DNA of 64,000 bases from Yersinia alsatica (GTDB taxonomy: Bacteria > Pseudomonadota > Gammaproteobacteria > Enterobacterales > Enterobacteriaceae), in contig NZ_CABHWW010000014.1 in assembly GCF_902170305.1 (NCBI RefSeq), positions 207,888-271,887 of the forward strand, given 5' to 3'. Below are positions 1-8,509 of this stretch, piece after piece. A program made the position numbers and the translations under genes. The first letter of the stretch is position 1. Every line of letters begins with the position of its first letter. The notes below the pieces were generated by a model. It did no database searches and was not told the DNA's origin. It was given only the letters and a program-made list of their open reading frames with translations.

Positions 1-260
1 TTGGCATTGGCAAACGCCATTTCAGCATCTTCAATGTCGGCAATAATGTGCAGGCAGCGCTGATAGTATGCTTCACCATCCAAGGTCGGGCTGACATGCC
101 GGGTTGTTCGTTGCAAGAGACGAACATTTAAGCGCTTTTCCAGTTGCTTAATCGCATCGGTCACCGTAGAGCGTGGCAAATTTAAATCTTCGGCTGTTTG
201 GGTAAAACTGCGCTGTTCCACTACTCTGGTAAACACACGCATTGCATCTATTCGGTCCAC
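1..260 (-). CDS. LysR-family transcriptional regulator, N-terminal part (cut by window edge)
   Basis: The minus strand encodes the first ~86 residues of a LysR regulator, beginning VDRIDAMRVFTRVVEQRSF from a GTG at 260 (an in-frame ATG lies at 242). The winged-helix DNA-binding domain is complete (AEDLNLPRSTVTDAIKQLEK, then RLLQRTTRHV). The effector domain lies left of the window. It is divergent from an SDR oxidoreductase 160 bp away, a very common LysR/SDR arrangement, so it probably controls that gene and itself. The effector is unknown. Confidence 0.88.
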   Translation of the reverse strand, partial: MDRIDAMRVFTRVVEQRSFTQTAEDLNLPRSTVTDAIKQLEKRLNVRLLQRTTRHVSPTLDGEAYYQRCLHIIADIEDAEMAFANA

Positions 261-275
261 GCTATTGTTCGCTTT

Positions 276-315
276 ATTCGGATAGTGTTACCGAATAATA
301 GTGGATTATCCGAAT
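276..315. promoter_or_regulatory. Candidate LysR operator between divergent LysR and SDR genes
   Basis: ATTCGGATA (276-284) and TATCCGAAT (307-315) form a perfect 9-bp inverted repeat. Within it TTCGGATAGTGTTACCGAA (277-295) is a second, imperfect dyad. Interlocking dyads in the space between a LysR gene and its divergent target fit LysR recognition and activation sites. The assignment to this regulator is inference from position. Confidence 0.55.
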
Positions 316-423
316 AGGTAAAGGTGGCATTCTCTGTTTACCGATTTGGCGGCGACAGATCTCATTGGGATATGCGGCCAATCAGCGAACACTGACCATT
401 AAACTGACCTTCAGGGGAATATC

Positions 424-1164
424 ATGACGAATACAACTCAGCCCGTTGCCATTGTTACCGGGGCATCGCGCGGTATTGGTGCCGCTATAGCTGAACGCTT
501 GGCGCACGATGGCTATACCGTGCTTATTAATTATTCTCGGGCTGATAATGAGGCCGAAGCCTTAGTGCGCAAAATACAACAAGCGGGTGGAAATGCATTA
601 AGCGCCAAAGGCGATATCAGTGACCCCATCGCCGTTGCTCAACTATTTGCCAAAGCTGAAACGGCTTTTGGTGGTGTCGATGTGTTAGTTAATAATGCGG
701 GAATTCTGTCTCTTAGCACGATTGCTGAGAGTGATGATGAGCACTTCGACCGCCAAATTGCCATCAACCTAAAAGGCAGTTTTAACGGAATGCGGGAAGC
801 GGCTAAACGGCTGAGAGATGGAGGCCGTATTGTTAACTTCTCAACCAGTGTGGTGGGGCTAAAACTGGAGAAATATGCTGTTTACGCGGGCACAAAAGCC
901 GCTGTTGAAACCATGACTGCCATATTGGCAAAAGAATTACGGGGCCGCAATATTACGGTCAACGCTGTTGCTCCTGGGCCAACAGCGACCGACCTGTTCT
1001 TAAATGGTAAATCACCTGAGCTGATTGAAAAAATGGCAAAAATGGCCCCACTGGAAAGATTGGGTACACCTGAAGATATCGCGGCGGCAGTGGCCTTTTT
1101 AGTCAGTAAAGAGGGTGGCTGGATTAATGGACAAGTTTTGCGGGCCAATGGGGGGCTAATTTAA
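424..1164 (+). CDS. Short-chain dehydrogenase/reductase (SDR), 3-oxoacyl-ACP reductase type
   Basis: A 246-residue classical SDR, probably a cytoplasmic NAD(P)(H)-dependent oxidoreductase. It has the dinucleotide motif TGASRGIG at residues 12-19, NNAG near residue 90, the catalytic Ser in FSTSV and the YAVYAGTK (YxxxK) motif near residue 155. The C-terminus GGWINGQVLRANGG is typical of FabG-like SDRs. The start is preceded by AGGGG. The gene faces the partial LysR gene and is probably its target. Substrate cannot be read from the sequence; this pair is often linked to quinone, aldehyde or ketone detoxification. Confidence 0.87.
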   Translation: MTNTTQPVAIVTGASRGIGAAIAERLAHDGYTVLINYSRADNEAEALVRKIQQAGGNALSAKGDISDPIAVAQLFAKAETAFGGVDVLVNNAGILSLSTIAESDDEHFDRQIAINLKGSFNGMREAAKRLRDGGRIVNFSTSVVGLKLEKYAVYAGTKAAVETMTAILAKELRGRNITVNAVAPGPTATDLFLNGKSPELIEKMAKMAPLERLGTPEDIAAAVAFLVSKEGGWINGQVLRANGGLI

Positions 1165-1236
1165 CGCCATCGAGTTGTTTGGCTGCGAAAGGTCTGGGAA
1201 TAATCTTGAAAGTTAAGGATTAATAATTAATTGCGC

Positions 1237-1270
1237 TTGTCATAAAAGCGTCATTAGCCTGTTTTAGTAT
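1237..1270 (+). promoter_or_regulatory. Pho box and -10 element of phoA
   Basis: TTGTCATAAAAGCGTCAT (1237-1254) closely matches the PhoB consensus CTGTCATAAAACTGTCAC, two 7-bp half-sites 11 bp apart. TAGTAT (1265-1270) sits 10 bp downstream, where the -10 element of PhoB-activated promoters lies, and no good -35 is present. This predicts induction by phosphate starvation. Confidence 0.82.
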
Positions 1271-1327
1271 CCGTTGTAATCAATAAATACAATTTGTATT
1301 ACTGTTTTACAACAAGGAATTCTACTG

Positions 1328-2758
1328 ATGCAGAACCGCATATCCACTTTGTCCGGCATAGCGTTATCCACCCTGATCTTAAGCAGCTCTCTGTTTGCAC
1401 CGAATGCGGTTGCCGCCGCTACTGGGCTATACGATCGCAGCGCTCATGGCGATGTCACCCAGTTTGGCGGAGCGCGTCGTTTGACGGGGGATCAAACTCA
1501 AGCTCTGCGTGACTCGTTATCTAATAAGACGGTAAAAAATGTCATTTTATTGATTGGTGACGGCATGGGGGATTCAGAAATCACCTCTGCACGTAACTAT
1601 GCTATGGGGGCCGGTGGCTTCTTTAAAGGCATTGATGCCCTGCCGCTGACAGGGCAATACACCCACTATTCATTAGATAAAAAAACGCAAAAGCCAGATT
1701 ATGTCACTGACTCAGCCGCTTCCGCGACCGCATGGTCTTCGGGTGTAAAAACCTATAATGGCGCGCTGGGTGTCGATGTGTTTGGCAAAGATCATGTCAC
1801 TATTTTAGAACTGGCTAAAAAAGCGGGTAAAGCTACCGGTAATGTGTCAACCGCAGAGCTGCAAGATGCGACGCCAGCAGCACAGTTTGCGCATGTCACC
1901 GGGCGTAAATGTTACGGCCCAGAAGAAACCAGTGAGAAATGTGGCACCAATGCATTGGAAAATGGGGGCCGCGGTTCTATTACTGAGCAAATGATTGAAG
2001 GGCGCGCCGATGTCACTTTGGGTGGTGGCGCAAAATCATTCAGCCAGTTGGCTAAAGCCGGTGAGTGGAAAGATAAATCACTGCGTGACCAAGCATTGGC
2101 CCGTGGTTATGTGATTGTCGAAAACCTTGATGACTTGAATGCCATCAAACAGGCAGACCAGAAGAAACCGCTTTTAGGGCTATTCAGCTCTGGCAATATG
2201 CCGGTGCGCTGGCAGGGGCCAAAAGCCTCTTACCACGGCAATCTCGATAAACCCGCGGTTGTATGTGAAAATAATGCCGAACGTACCAAGGATATTCCAA
2301 CGCTGGCAGTCATGACTGAAAAGGCCATTGACCTGCTGAAAACCAATAAAAATGGCTTCTTCCTGCAAGTAGAAGGGGCGTCGATTGATAAACAAGACCA
2401 CGCCGCTAACCCATGTGGCCAGTTTGGCGAAACCGTCGATCTGGATGAAGCCGTACAGAAAGCACTGGAGTTCGCCCGTGCTGATGGTAACACCTTGGTT
2501 ATTGTGACGGCAGACCACGCGCATTCCAGCCAAATTATAGAAGCTGACGCTAAAGCTCCAGGTTTGACGCAAGCATTAACCACTAAAGATGGTGCGATAA
2601 TGGCGATCAGCTATGGCAACTCTGAAGATGACTCCCAAGGGCACACCGGTACCCAATTGCGTATCGCTGCTTATGGCCCACATGCAGCCAATGTTGTCGG
2701 TCTAACTGATCAGACCGACCTGTTCTTTACCATGCGTGATGCTATGGCAATTAAATAA
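1328..2758 (+). CDS. phoA: Alkaline phosphatase PhoA, periplasmic
   Basis: A 476-residue alkaline phosphatase, close to the 471 residues of E. coli PhoA. Residues 1-30 form a Sec signal peptide ending NAVAA. Catalytic features are visible: the metal-binding GDGMGDSE near residue 76, the nucleophile serine in TDSAAS near residue 128, and TADHAHSS near residue 395. Paired cysteines (KCYGPEE...EKCGT; VVCENN...NPCGQ) are in the positions of the two PhoA disulfides. It hydrolyses phosphomonoesters in the periplasm as a dimer. A strong Pho box lies ~75 bp upstream and a terminator follows, so it is monocistronic. Confidence 0.97.
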   Translation: MQNRISTLSGIALSTLILSSSLFAPNAVAAATGLYDRSAHGDVTQFGGARRLTGDQTQALRDSLSNKTVKNVILLIGDGMGDSEITSARNYAMGAGGFFKGIDALPLTGQYTHYSLDKKTQKPDYVTDSAASATAWSSGVKTYNGALGVDVFGKDHVTILELAKKAGKATGNVSTAELQDATPAAQFAHVTGRKCYGPEETSEKCGTNALENGGRGSITEQMIEGRADVTLGGGAKSFSQLAKAGEWKDKSLRDQALARGYVIVENLDDLNAIKQADQKKPLLGLFSSGNMPVRWQGPKASYHGNLDKPAVVCENNAERTKDIPTLAVMTEKAIDLLKTNKNGFFLQVEGASIDKQDHAANPCGQFGETVDLDEAVQKALEFARADGNTLVIVTADHAHSSQIIEADAKAPGLTQALTTKDGAIMAISYGNSEDDSQGHTGTQLRIAAYGPHAANVVGLTDQTDLFFTMRDAMAIK

Positions 2759-2780
2759 ATTCCCTTTCTTTTTGTTGAAT

Positions 2781-2810
2781 AATCCCGGTGCAGTTATGGC
2801 CGGGATTTTT
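2781..2810 (+). terminator. Rho-independent terminator of phoA
   Basis: AATCCCGG and CCGGGATT form an 8-bp stem with an ~11-nt loop, followed by a run of T. It lies 22 bp after the phoA stop codon. Confidence 0.8.
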
Positions 2811-2880
2811 ATTGTAGCCATCCCTCCCAGGCTTTTATTTCTGCCGAAATCTCCTTTTTACATCATCATCGCTTATCAAT

Positions 2881-2896
2881 TGTTATAATAATAACA
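2881..2896. promoter_or_regulatory. DeoR-type operator, upstream copy
   Basis: TGTTATAATAATAACA is a 16-bp dyad matching the E. coli DeoR operator TGTTAGAATTCTAACA in both TGTTA/TAACA arms and in length. It lies 107 bp upstream of a second such site, ahead of the deoxyribose operon. Paired distant operators suit looping repression, as known for DeoR. Confidence 0.65.
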
Positions 2897-2947
2897 TTTT
2901 AGATTGTCTGGTTAAGGCGAAAAACCGAATTACCTCCCTTTCATTGC

Positions 2948-2963
2948 TGCGATCATTGTCACA
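2948..2963. promoter_or_regulatory. Candidate CRP-cAMP site upstream of deoK
   Basis: TGCGATCATTGTCACA fits the CRP pattern TGTGA-N6-TCACA with one mismatch. Its position between the two DeoR-type operators and ~75 bp before the deoK start suits catabolite control of a sugar operon. Confidence 0.5.
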
Positions 2964-2987
2964 CACATAACATTTATAGCCTGATAA

Positions 2988-3003
2988 TGTTATTGCATTA
3001 ACA
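2988..3003. promoter_or_regulatory. DeoR-type operator, promoter-proximal copy
   Basis: TGTTATTGCATTAACA keeps both TGTTA/TAACA arms of the 16-bp DeoR operator. It sits 35 bp before the deoK ATG and so probably overlaps the promoter. Confidence 0.65.
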
Positions 3004-3038
3004 TTTAATGATAAAAAAATAGCATAGAGGAAGGGACA

Positions 3039-3968
3039 ATGGATATTGCAGTCATTGGTTCGAACATGGTTGATCTGATCACCTACATTGATGAAATGCC
3101 ACAAATCGGGGAAACATTAGAAGCACCGGATTTTGAAATCGGGTGCGGCGGTAAAGGGGCGAATCAGGCAGTAGCCGCGGCCAGATTAGGCGCCAATGTC
3201 ATGATGGTCACTCGCGTGGGTGATGATCTGTTTGCAGAAAATACCATTCGAAACTTACAACAAGCGGGTATTGATACCCAATATGTGAAAACAGTCGCCG
3301 GAACGTCCAGTGGTGTCGCACCCATTTTTGTCGATAAGTCATCACAAAATCGCATTCTCATTATCAAAGGTGCGAATAACCACCTGTCACCGGCAGATAT
3401 AGACGCTGCGGTTGATGCCTTAAAGACCTGCCAGTTGATCATCTTGCAACTCGAAATACCATTAGAAACGGTCTATGCCGCGATTGATTTTGCTCGTCAG
3501 CACCAGATTAAAGTCATTCTCAATCCAGCCCCGGCATCTAAAGCGCTTGATATTGGCTATGCCTGTCAGTGCGAGTTCTTCATGCCAAATGAAACCGAAC
3601 TTGCCATTCTGACCGGAATGCCAGTGGACAGTCTGGATAATATTTATCGGGCAGGGCGCAGCTTGTTGGATAAAGGTCTACATAACCTGATTATTACGTT
3701 GGGGCATCGTGGTTCTTTATGGATGCATGGCGAAGACATTCACCATGTGCCGCCGGTCAGTGTTCATGCCATTGATACCAGTGGCGCTGGCGATGCTTTT
3801 ATTGGCTGTTTTGCTCATGAATATGTTCAGCACGGAAATGTATTAAAAGCTATGGAGATGGCCTCTGCTTTTGCAGCATACAGTGTCACCGGCAAAGGAA
3901 CACAACGTTCTTACCCTGACGCGTCGCAATTTATTGATTTTTTAAATACCCTACACCAAGGAAAATAA
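3039..3968 (+). CDS. deoK: Deoxyribokinase, PfkB/ribokinase family
   Basis: A 309-residue PfkB-family sugar kinase with the N-terminal GGKGANQAVAAARLGA signature near residue 38 and the catalytic DTSGAGDAF (Asp general base, anion hole) near residue 246. Ribokinase and deoxyribokinase are hard to tell apart by motif. The call rests on the operon: a FucP-like permease and a 337-residue DUF4432 protein follow directly, the gene order of the Salmonella deoK-deoP-deoX deoxyribose operon, and DeoR-type operators precede it. It would phosphorylate 2-deoxy-D-ribose to deoxyribose 5-phosphate. The adjacent repressor gene deoQ of Salmonella is absent here. SD is AGGAAGGG. Confidence 0.83.
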   Translation: MDIAVIGSNMVDLITYIDEMPQIGETLEAPDFEIGCGGKGANQAVAAARLGANVMMVTRVGDDLFAENTIRNLQQAGIDTQYVKTVAGTSSGVAPIFVDKSSQNRILIIKGANNHLSPADIDAAVDALKTCQLIILQLEIPLETVYAAIDFARQHQIKVILNPAPASKALDIGYACQCEFFMPNETELAILTGMPVDSLDNIYRAGRSLLDKGLHNLIITLGHRGSLWMHGEDIHHVPPVSVHAIDTSGAGDAFIGCFAHEYVQHGNVLKAMEMASAFAAYSVTGKGTQRSYPDASQFIDFLNTLHQGK

Positions 3969-3969
3969 A

Positions 3970-5301
3970 ATGCGCCTGAATACCGTTCAACTGCCAGATG
4001 GCTATTTAAATAAAACCCCTTTATTCCAATTTATTTTGCTTTCCTGCTTATTCCCACTCTGGGGATGTGCAGCCAGTCTGAATGATATTTTAATTACTCA
4101 ATTTAAAAGTGTTTTCGCTCTCAGTGATTTCGCCAGTGCATTGGTACAAAGTGCCTTTTATGGTGGCTACTTCCTGATTGCTATTCCCGCATCATTAGTG
4201 ATTAAGAAAAGCAGTTATAAAGTGGCTATCTTGATTGGGCTAACACTTTATATTGTTGGTTGTACATTGTTTTATCCCGCATCGCACATGGCAACTTACA
4301 CCATGTTTCTGGCGGCTATTTTCGCCATTGCCATTGGTTTGAGCTTCCTCGAAACCGCCGCCAATACCTACAGCTCAATGATTGGTCATAAGGATTACGC
4401 CACTCTGCGCCTGAATATCAGCCAGACGTTTTATCCGATTGGCGCATTGATGGGGATAGTATTAGGCAAATATTTGGTATTCCAGGAAGGCGACAGTTTA
4501 CAGAGTCAAATGGCATCAATGACGCCAGAGCAGATCCATGAGTTTCGTCTTAGCATGTTAGAACACACCTTAGAGCCTTATAAATATCTAATCTTTGTCC
4601 TATTACTGGTAATGCTGCTCTTTGTCATTACCCGTTATCCACATTGCAAGCCTCAAGGCGACAGTAATAAGAAAGTGGCCCAGCCATCATTAAAAGAAAC
4701 ACTGAAATACCTGGCAGGGAATGGTCGCTTTAAAAAAGGCATTGCGGCACAGTTCCTTTATGTTGGTATGCAAGTCGCAGTCTGGTCTTTTACTATTCGT
4801 CTGGCGTTGAATCTTGGCGCATCTAATGAACGAGATGCTGCAAACTTTATGATCTACAGTTTTATTTGCTTCTTTATCGGTAAGTTTGTTGCCAACTTCC
4901 TGATGACCCGTTTTAAAGCAGAGAAAGTGTTAATTGCCTATTCCATCTTGGGAGCATTAACCCTGCTATATGTGGTCTGTGTACCTAACTTTACTGCGGT
5001 TTATGCCGCCGTATTTGTCAGCGTATTATTCGGGCCGTGCTGGGCCACCATTTATGCCGGCACATTGGATACAGTAGACAATAAATATACCGAGGTAGCT
5101 GGGGCGATTATTGTCATGTCAATTGTCGGTGCTGCGGTTGTTCCTGCCTTGCAGGGCTTCGTCTCTGACCATTTAGGCTCAATGCAGCATGCTTTTGTTG
5201 TCTCTTTACTGTGCTTCGCCTATGTAGGTTTCTATTTCTGGGGTGAACTGCGCAATAAACAGCGAGTCAATGCGGCAACATTGGCAAATAACGAATCCTA
5301 G
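3970..5301 (+). CDS. deoP: Deoxyribose permease, FucP-type MFS transporter
   Basis: A 443-residue major facilitator with about 12 hydrophobic segments, an FGP-type FucP/glucose-galactose:H+ symporter. The first segments (LLSCLFPLWGCAASLNDIL, YGGYFLIAIPASL) and SFLETAANTYSSMIG are FucP hallmarks. It starts 1 nt after the deoK stop, with SD GGAAAA inside deoK, so it is translationally coupled. Operon context points to uptake of 2-deoxy-D-ribose. L-fucose is an alternative by family, but no fucose catabolic gene is nearby. Confidence 0.83.
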   Translation: MRLNTVQLPDGYLNKTPLFQFILLSCLFPLWGCAASLNDILITQFKSVFALSDFASALVQSAFYGGYFLIAIPASLVIKKSSYKVAILIGLTLYIVGCTLFYPASHMATYTMFLAAIFAIAIGLSFLETAANTYSSMIGHKDYATLRLNISQTFYPIGALMGIVLGKYLVFQEGDSLQSQMASMTPEQIHEFRLSMLEHTLEPYKYLIFVLLLVMLLFVITRYPHCKPQGDSNKKVAQPSLKETLKYLAGNGRFKKGIAAQFLYVGMQVAVWSFTIRLALNLGASNERDAANFMIYSFICFFIGKFVANFLMTRFKAEKVLIAYSILGALTLLYVVCVPNFTAVYAAVFVSVLFGPCWATIYAGTLDTVDNKYTEVAGAIIVMSIVGAAVVPALQGFVSDHLGSMQHAFVVSLLCFAYVGFYFWGELRNKQRVNAATLANNES

Positions 5302-5320
5302 TTAAACGGGGAGTAGAATA

Positions 5321-6334
5321 ATGACCGCTAAAATAGCGCTGTTCCGTGAACAATTCAGCCGCCATGAGCAGGAAATTTTTCACAGCGACAACTTTACTGT
5401 GACCAGCTTTAAATATGCATCGGGAATTGAAGCCTTAAAGATTAGCAACTCTCGTGGTTATGTGACTATCTTACCTTATTACGGGCAGATGATTTGGGAT
5501 GCTGAGTTTGATGGCCATAATTTGAAAATGGATAACATGTTCTCTCAACCAAAACGGGGAGAGAATATTGTCGATACTTACGGTTGTTTTGCTTTCCACT
5601 CAGGTTTGCGCCGTAATGGTTGCCCATCACCGCAGGATGACCATGTCCTTCATGGCGAAATGCCTTGCGCCGAAATGGATCACGCCTGGTTAGTTATTGA
5701 GGGTGACAAGCTAGCACTAACAGGAAGTGTGGAATATGTGAAAGGGTTTGGTGATCACTATTGCGCGCAACCGCTGGTGAGATTAACCGCTGGGAGTGCG
5801 CAGTTTGATATTGAAATGAATGTCACCAACTTGGCCAGTGTCCCAATGCCGCTCCAATATATGTGCCATATGAATTACACCTATATTCCGGGGGCCACTT
5901 TCCGCCAAAATTTACCGGGTTCAGCATTAAAACTCCGTGAAACGGTACCGGCACACGTACAGCCAACACCACAGTGGTTGCAATACACTCGGCAATTACA
6001 GGATCGACCTGCGGGATTAACTGATTTAAATGAGCCGGAGTTCTACGATCCAGAGATCGTTTTCTTTGCCGATGATTTATCACAGTACGTTGATGAAGCC
6101 GAGTTCTTTATGTTGGCTCCACAAGGGCATCGTTTTGTAACTCGTTTTTCAACCGCACAGTTTAATTATGGTACTCGCTGGATACTGTATAACGGTGATC
6201 AGAAAGTGGCTGCTTTTATTCTACCGGCAACCTGCCGTCCAGAAGGATATCTGGCAGCAAAAGAAAAGGGGACTTTACTGCTACTTTCACCGGGAGAAAC
6301 GCGTCATTTTAGCGTGACAACTGGCGTGGTCTAA
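5321..6334 (+). CDS. deoX: DeoX-like DUF4432 aldose-1-epimerase-fold protein
   Basis: A 337-residue protein of the DUF4432/aldose 1-epimerase-like family, the same length I recall for Salmonella DeoX. Family-type stretches include GYVTILPYYGQMIWDAEF near residue 47, FHSGLRRNGCPSP near residue 91 and a central HMNYTYIPGA. It lies 19 nt after deoP with SD GGGGAG. The likely role is sugar mutarotation to supply the anomer used by DeoK, inferred from family and operon. There is no signal peptide, so it acts in the cytoplasm. Confidence 0.8.
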   Translation: MTAKIALFREQFSRHEQEIFHSDNFTVTSFKYASGIEALKISNSRGYVTILPYYGQMIWDAEFDGHNLKMDNMFSQPKRGENIVDTYGCFAFHSGLRRNGCPSPQDDHVLHGEMPCAEMDHAWLVIEGDKLALTGSVEYVKGFGDHYCAQPLVRLTAGSAQFDIEMNVTNLASVPMPLQYMCHMNYTYIPGATFRQNLPGSALKLRETVPAHVQPTPQWLQYTRQLQDRPAGLTDLNEPEFYDPEIVFFADDLSQYVDEAEFFMLAPQGHRFVTRFSTAQFNYGTRWILYNGDQKVAAFILPATCRPEGYLAAKEKGTLLLLSPGETRHFSVTTGVV

Positions 6335-6417
6335 ATACAGGATATTTCTTTTGGTGGGCAAGGAGGCCCGCTAAATATCGGCAAGCCTATCTCGCATAAC
6401 TTCGGACACAATAAAAA

Positions 6418-7197
6418 CTAAAGGCGGCCATAGAACGTCATTCTGGCGCTTTCTGATAGCGAAATATCAGGTTGAGCATTATAGGCCAGTACCACCAGCA
6501 TGCGGGTAATGTCACCCTGCGTCGGTGTGACACGGTGAATAGCATTTCGTCCGCGGAATAAGACTAAATCACCGGGTTCAATCTGTAATGTTTTAGGCGT
6601 AATTTGTTGATTCAATAGTTTTTCCACCCCGGAATAGTTCATTTCCCCTTGGTCGGCATCTCGCATCTCTTCAATATATTCAAAAACACCCCCCGCCTGA
6701 GGTTTTTGCACTAATAAGGTGATAGCAAATGATGAATTATCAAAGTGCCAACCCAGTTCTTGGCCTTGAGCGGCATAGTGTAAATTAATGGAAGAAAGTG
6801 AGTCCGCATAGGGATGGAGCTGCTTTTCATTTAATACGGCGCACAGAAAGTTTTGAAAATCTGCTGCGGCATATAAGGTTCTGAGCGCAGAATCTACCGG
6901 GATGTCTTCATCAGTAATACAGCCCTTTGATGAGGTCACCAAGCGATTTCTGGGATGTTCAACGGCAAAATCCGTATCAGTTTTAGTTAGATAAACATTG
7001 TGTTGATTAGCGGCATAATAAGCCAGGTGCTGATGCTCGATACCTTCTTGTTTGATGCTATCGAGTGCTTGGGGTAATAAGAAGTTTGATAGGACTAATG
7101 CCCCATAGCTTTCTAAAGTCTCTTTACACTGGGCGATGAAGGCTAAGTCGTTAACTGGATTCGCCGCCATATTAATGATTTCATCGAGTTTCTGCAT
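6418..7197 (-). CDS. 2-oxoglutarate/Fe(II)-dependent oxygenase, HalD/ArpA-like
   Basis: A 259-residue protein with a double-stranded beta-helix dioxygenase core: HxD in LGWHFDNSSFA (His ~149, Asp ~151), the distal His in GRNAIHRVTP (~220) and an Arg in ITRMLVV that would bind 2-oxoglutarate. It probably hydroxylates a small molecule; the substrate is unknown. Start is supported by GGGGATAT just upstream. It is divergent from a LysR gene with 148 bp between them, which probably controls it. There is no other enzyme partner in the locus. Confidence 0.75.
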   Translation of the reverse strand: MQKLDEIINMAANPVNDLAFIAQCKETLESYGALVLSNFLLPQALDSIKQEGIEHQHLAYYAANQHNVYLTKTDTDFAVEHPRNRLVTSSKGCITDEDIPVDSALRTLYAAADFQNFLCAVLNEKQLHPYADSLSSINLHYAAQGQELGWHFDNSSFAITLLVQKPQAGGVFEYIEEMRDADQGEMNYSGVEKLLNQQITPKTLQIEPGDLVLFRGRNAIHRVTPTQGDITRMLVVLAYNAQPDISLSESARMTFYGRL

Positions 7198-7345
7198 ATA
7201 TCCCCGCAGTGATGCTAAATGTTGCTTGGTTTCTATGACTAACTGTATAGGATTAGTTGTAACTGGAATAACAATAAAACGTTAATGATAGGTTAAGTTC
7301 AGCTATCGATAGCGACAGTACAGATAATGGGGAAGGGAGCGAATA

Positions 7346-8248
7346 ATGGGGAGTTTAAAAGCAGTTCGCTTGCCAAAATTAACTGCCATTTTAGCATTTG
7401 AAACCGCAGCAAAAATGGGGAGTTTAGCTCGTGCAGCTGCATGCCTATCATTAACACCTGCGGCGGTTAGCCAGCAAATTCGTCAATTAGAACAGCATTT
7501 GGGCATTCAACTCTTTGCCCGGTCAAAATCAGGGGTTGAACTGACTAAGCAAGGCAGTGCTTATTTGGCTTATGTGCAACAAGCCTTTGAAACATTACGG
7601 GTGGCACAACAGAGCCTGGAGCGAGATAAAGGCGATTTATCGCTAAATATCTTTGCATTGCCAGCACTCGCCAGTCGCTGGCTTAATCCGTTGCTCAAAC
7701 ACTGGCTGACACAGCATCCGGATATCGATATCCGTATTCATGCAACGCATTCAGCTGTGGACTTTAATCGTACTGCGGCTGACTTTTATTTAGCTTTTGG
7801 TGATGAGTATTATCCTCAGCAAGAAAAAGAGGTTTTATTCCAAGACTGGGTCTTCCCGGTGGCTAGCCCCAATTTATTAACCACTGCTTGGTCAGAAGGG
7901 AAACACCACATTAACTACCCCATGATTCATGTTGATTGGGGCAAAGAAGGGCAATTTCTCCCCGACTGGCATGAGTGGTTGTTGTCTGCAAAATGGTCGC
8001 AATGCACGCCTAATCGTGGGCCAATCTATAATTTAACCGCCATGGCGATCGATTCAGCGCTGGCGGGTAACGGCATTTTGCTGGGACAGCAGCATTTGAT
8101 TAAAAAAGAATTAGCGGACGGTCGCTTAATTCAATTATCTGACCACAAACTGCCAGTGACGAAACCTTATTATTTAATTTATCCCAAACGCACGTTGGAC
8201 AAACCTAAAGCGGCGGAATTTATCCAATGGTTGCATAGTCTTTGCTAG
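7346..8248 (+). CDS. LysR-family regulator, GcvA-like
   Basis: A 300-residue LysR regulator. The winged helix (ETAAKMGSLARAAACLSLTP, then AAVSQQIRQLEQHLGIQLF) has the GcvA-subgroup look, and the effector domain ends with AGNGILLGQQHLIKKELADGRL. SD is GAAGGGAG. It is divergent from the 2-oxoglutarate oxygenase gene and most likely regulates it. The effector is unknown. Confidence 0.87.
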   Translation: MGSLKAVRLPKLTAILAFETAAKMGSLARAAACLSLTPAAVSQQIRQLEQHLGIQLFARSKSGVELTKQGSAYLAYVQQAFETLRVAQQSLERDKGDLSLNIFALPALASRWLNPLLKHWLTQHPDIDIRIHATHSAVDFNRTAADFYLAFGDEYYPQQEKEVLFQDWVFPVASPNLLTTAWSEGKHHINYPMIHVDWGKEGQFLPDWHEWLLSAKWSQCTPNRGPIYNLTAMAIDSALAGNGILLGQQHLIKKELADGRLIQLSDHKLPVTKPYYLIYPKRTLDKPKAAEFIQWLHSLC

Positions 8249-8348
8249 CTGAATGCATAATCAACTGGCATAATTGACTTATTGTATGCTTGGATTCACG
8301 ACGAAGCCGAGTACATACTATTTAAAATAAAACAGTAACTTATTATTT

Positions 8349-8384
8349 AACCGATAAATTGCACTTAAGTCTAATTTATCGGTT
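8349..8384 (+). terminator. Rho-independent terminator after the LysR gene
   Basis: AACCGATAAATT pairs perfectly with AATTTATCGGTT across a 12-nt loop, followed by a short T-rich tail. It lies 100 bp after the LysR stop. The rest of the 8249-8509 gap is AT-rich and should hold the promoter of the next gene. Confidence 0.6.
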
Positions 8385-8509
8385 TCCTCTGTGGTTTTTA
8401 CCGTGATCTATTTATGTAAAAAGCATGCGTAAAAAGAACTATTTATTAGAAATTGCCATTAAAGGCAGAATAAAAATTACTATTTTAAGATAGGGGCATA
8501 TAAACCATC

